Origin: Pseudomonadota bacterium
Lineage (GTDB): Bacteria > Myxococcota > Myxococcia > Myxococcales > Myxococcaceae
Reading direction: 5' to 3'
Assembly: GCA_023423535.1 (NCBI GenBank)
Contig: JAFAFL010000137.1
Location: forward strand, 186,001 to 250,000
DNA length: 64,000 nt
Positions within the stretch are counted from its first letter, which is position 1, and each line of letters begins with the position of its first letter. The position numbers were made by a program, and so were the translations under genes. The notes under the pieces were generated by a model. It did no database searches. It was given only the letters and a program-made list of their open reading frames with translations, and was not told the DNA's origin. This document shows, one piece after another, positions 63,673-64,000 of the stretch.

Positions 63673-64000
63673 CTAGTCCCAGCGCGCGCAGACCTCTTCG
63701 TCGATCCAGGCGGTGTGGAAGGGCACGGTCGTCCCTTCGGCTCGGCCGATGATCCCTCCCGTGCTCCAGCCGCGGTCCCCGCCGTCTTCGCGCGACGGGT
63801 CGCAGGCGCCGTTGCCGTCCATGTCCACGTACAGGTGCAGCCCGTACGGACGCCCCGGCACGAGGAGCTGGGGCAGGGTGAAGGACTCGGGCCCGGTGAT
63901 GGTGGTCTCCAGCTCCGCCACCCGTTCGCCCGTGGCGTCCTCGACCACGACGAGGTGCAACCGCTTGCCCTCTTCCCCGACTATCCCCAGGCGAATGCCA
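63673..64000 (-). CDS. partial gene of unknown function (5' end outside the window)
   Basis: The open frame runs from the right edge to a stop at 63673, giving about 109 residues, with no start needed inside. It has a Gly-rich strand pattern and a calcium-site-like DMDGNGACDPSREDGGDRG, then a C-terminal TAWIDEEVCARWD. The DxDGNGxCD motif suggests a calcium-stabilised secreted domain, as in many myxobacterial surface proteins. It faces the lipoprotein gene with 24 bases between the two stops. Confidence 0.5.
   Translation of the reverse strand, partial: GIRLGIVGEEGKRLHLVVVEDATGERVAELETTITGPESFTLPQLLVPGRPYGLHLYVDMDGNGACDPSREDGGDRGWSTGGIIGRAEGTTVPFHTAWIDEEVCARWD

Overview
This is a gene-dense, roughly 70% GC chromosomal window from a Gram-negative bacterium. 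It most resembles the Myxococcota (myxobacteria). The signs are many lipoproteins with cysteine-rich or Kelch-type exteriors, a DUF1592/DUF1552 pair, an HD-GYP response regulator, a PilZ protein, two sets of branched-chain-type 2-oxoacid dehydrogenase E1 genes, and frequent GTG starts with overlapping genes. I see no rRNA, CRISPR array, prophage or insertion sequence. There is one tRNA (Thr, anticodon CGT) and one riboswitch (TPP).

Layout. 1-8.7 kb: end of a cysteine-rich protein, a MutT-like Nudix hydrolase, a beta-propeller-like lipoprotein, ftsH, a secreted protein, a Kelch lipoprotein of visibly lower GC, a small membrane protein, and a repeat-rich lipoprotein with a decayed partial copy of itself downstream. 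8.7-16 kb: class A penicillin-binding protein, a stand-alone sigma region 1.1-like protein, grpE, an HtrA protease, an AI-2E-type transporter, a secreted protein and a PilZ protein. 16-23 kb: glutamate dehydrogenase, tRNA-Thr, a MATE pump, a CreD-like protein, a TetR regulator facing a His-box hydroxylase, and a metallophosphatase. 23-37 kb: TPP riboswitch-thiC, the leftward DUF1592-DUF1552 pair, and a tight six-gene leftward run (thiO, HD-GYP regulator, moaA, metallo-beta-lactamase fold, glycerophosphodiesterase, outer-membrane protein), then lpdA and a lone sdhC-like gene. 37-46.5 kb: vapBC, an E1-alpha/E1-beta pair without E2, a tetR-adaptor-RND pump operon with a perfect operator palindrome, and a hypothetical gene. 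46.7-53.6 kb: the operon lipA, E1-beta, E2, E1-alpha, a TPR/zinc-finger/P-loop protein, and lipB fused to a Nudix domain. 53.6-64 kb: metallohydrolase, ribA, moeA, an H1-like-tailed repeat protein, an outer-membrane barrel, RNase R with a long basic tail, a nitronate-monooxygenase-like flavoprotein, a lipoprotein and a partial gene.

How it works together. Much of the window concerns lipoate-dependent 2-oxoacid oxidation: E3 (lpdA), two E1 pairs, one E2, and both endogenous lipoylation enzymes (LipA, LipB). The most unusual element is the 51.2-53.6 kb pair. It consists of a TPR protein with a ClpX-type four-cysteine zinc finger and a P-loop, translationally coupled to a LipB-Nudix fusion, both at the end of the dehydrogenase operon. 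A dedicated assembly, quality-control or lipoylation-control module for the complex is a reasonable hypothesis, but it is an inference from context. Starts were chosen by signal peptides, family N-termini, Shine-Dalgarno-like sequences and overlaps, and several remain uncertain as noted.
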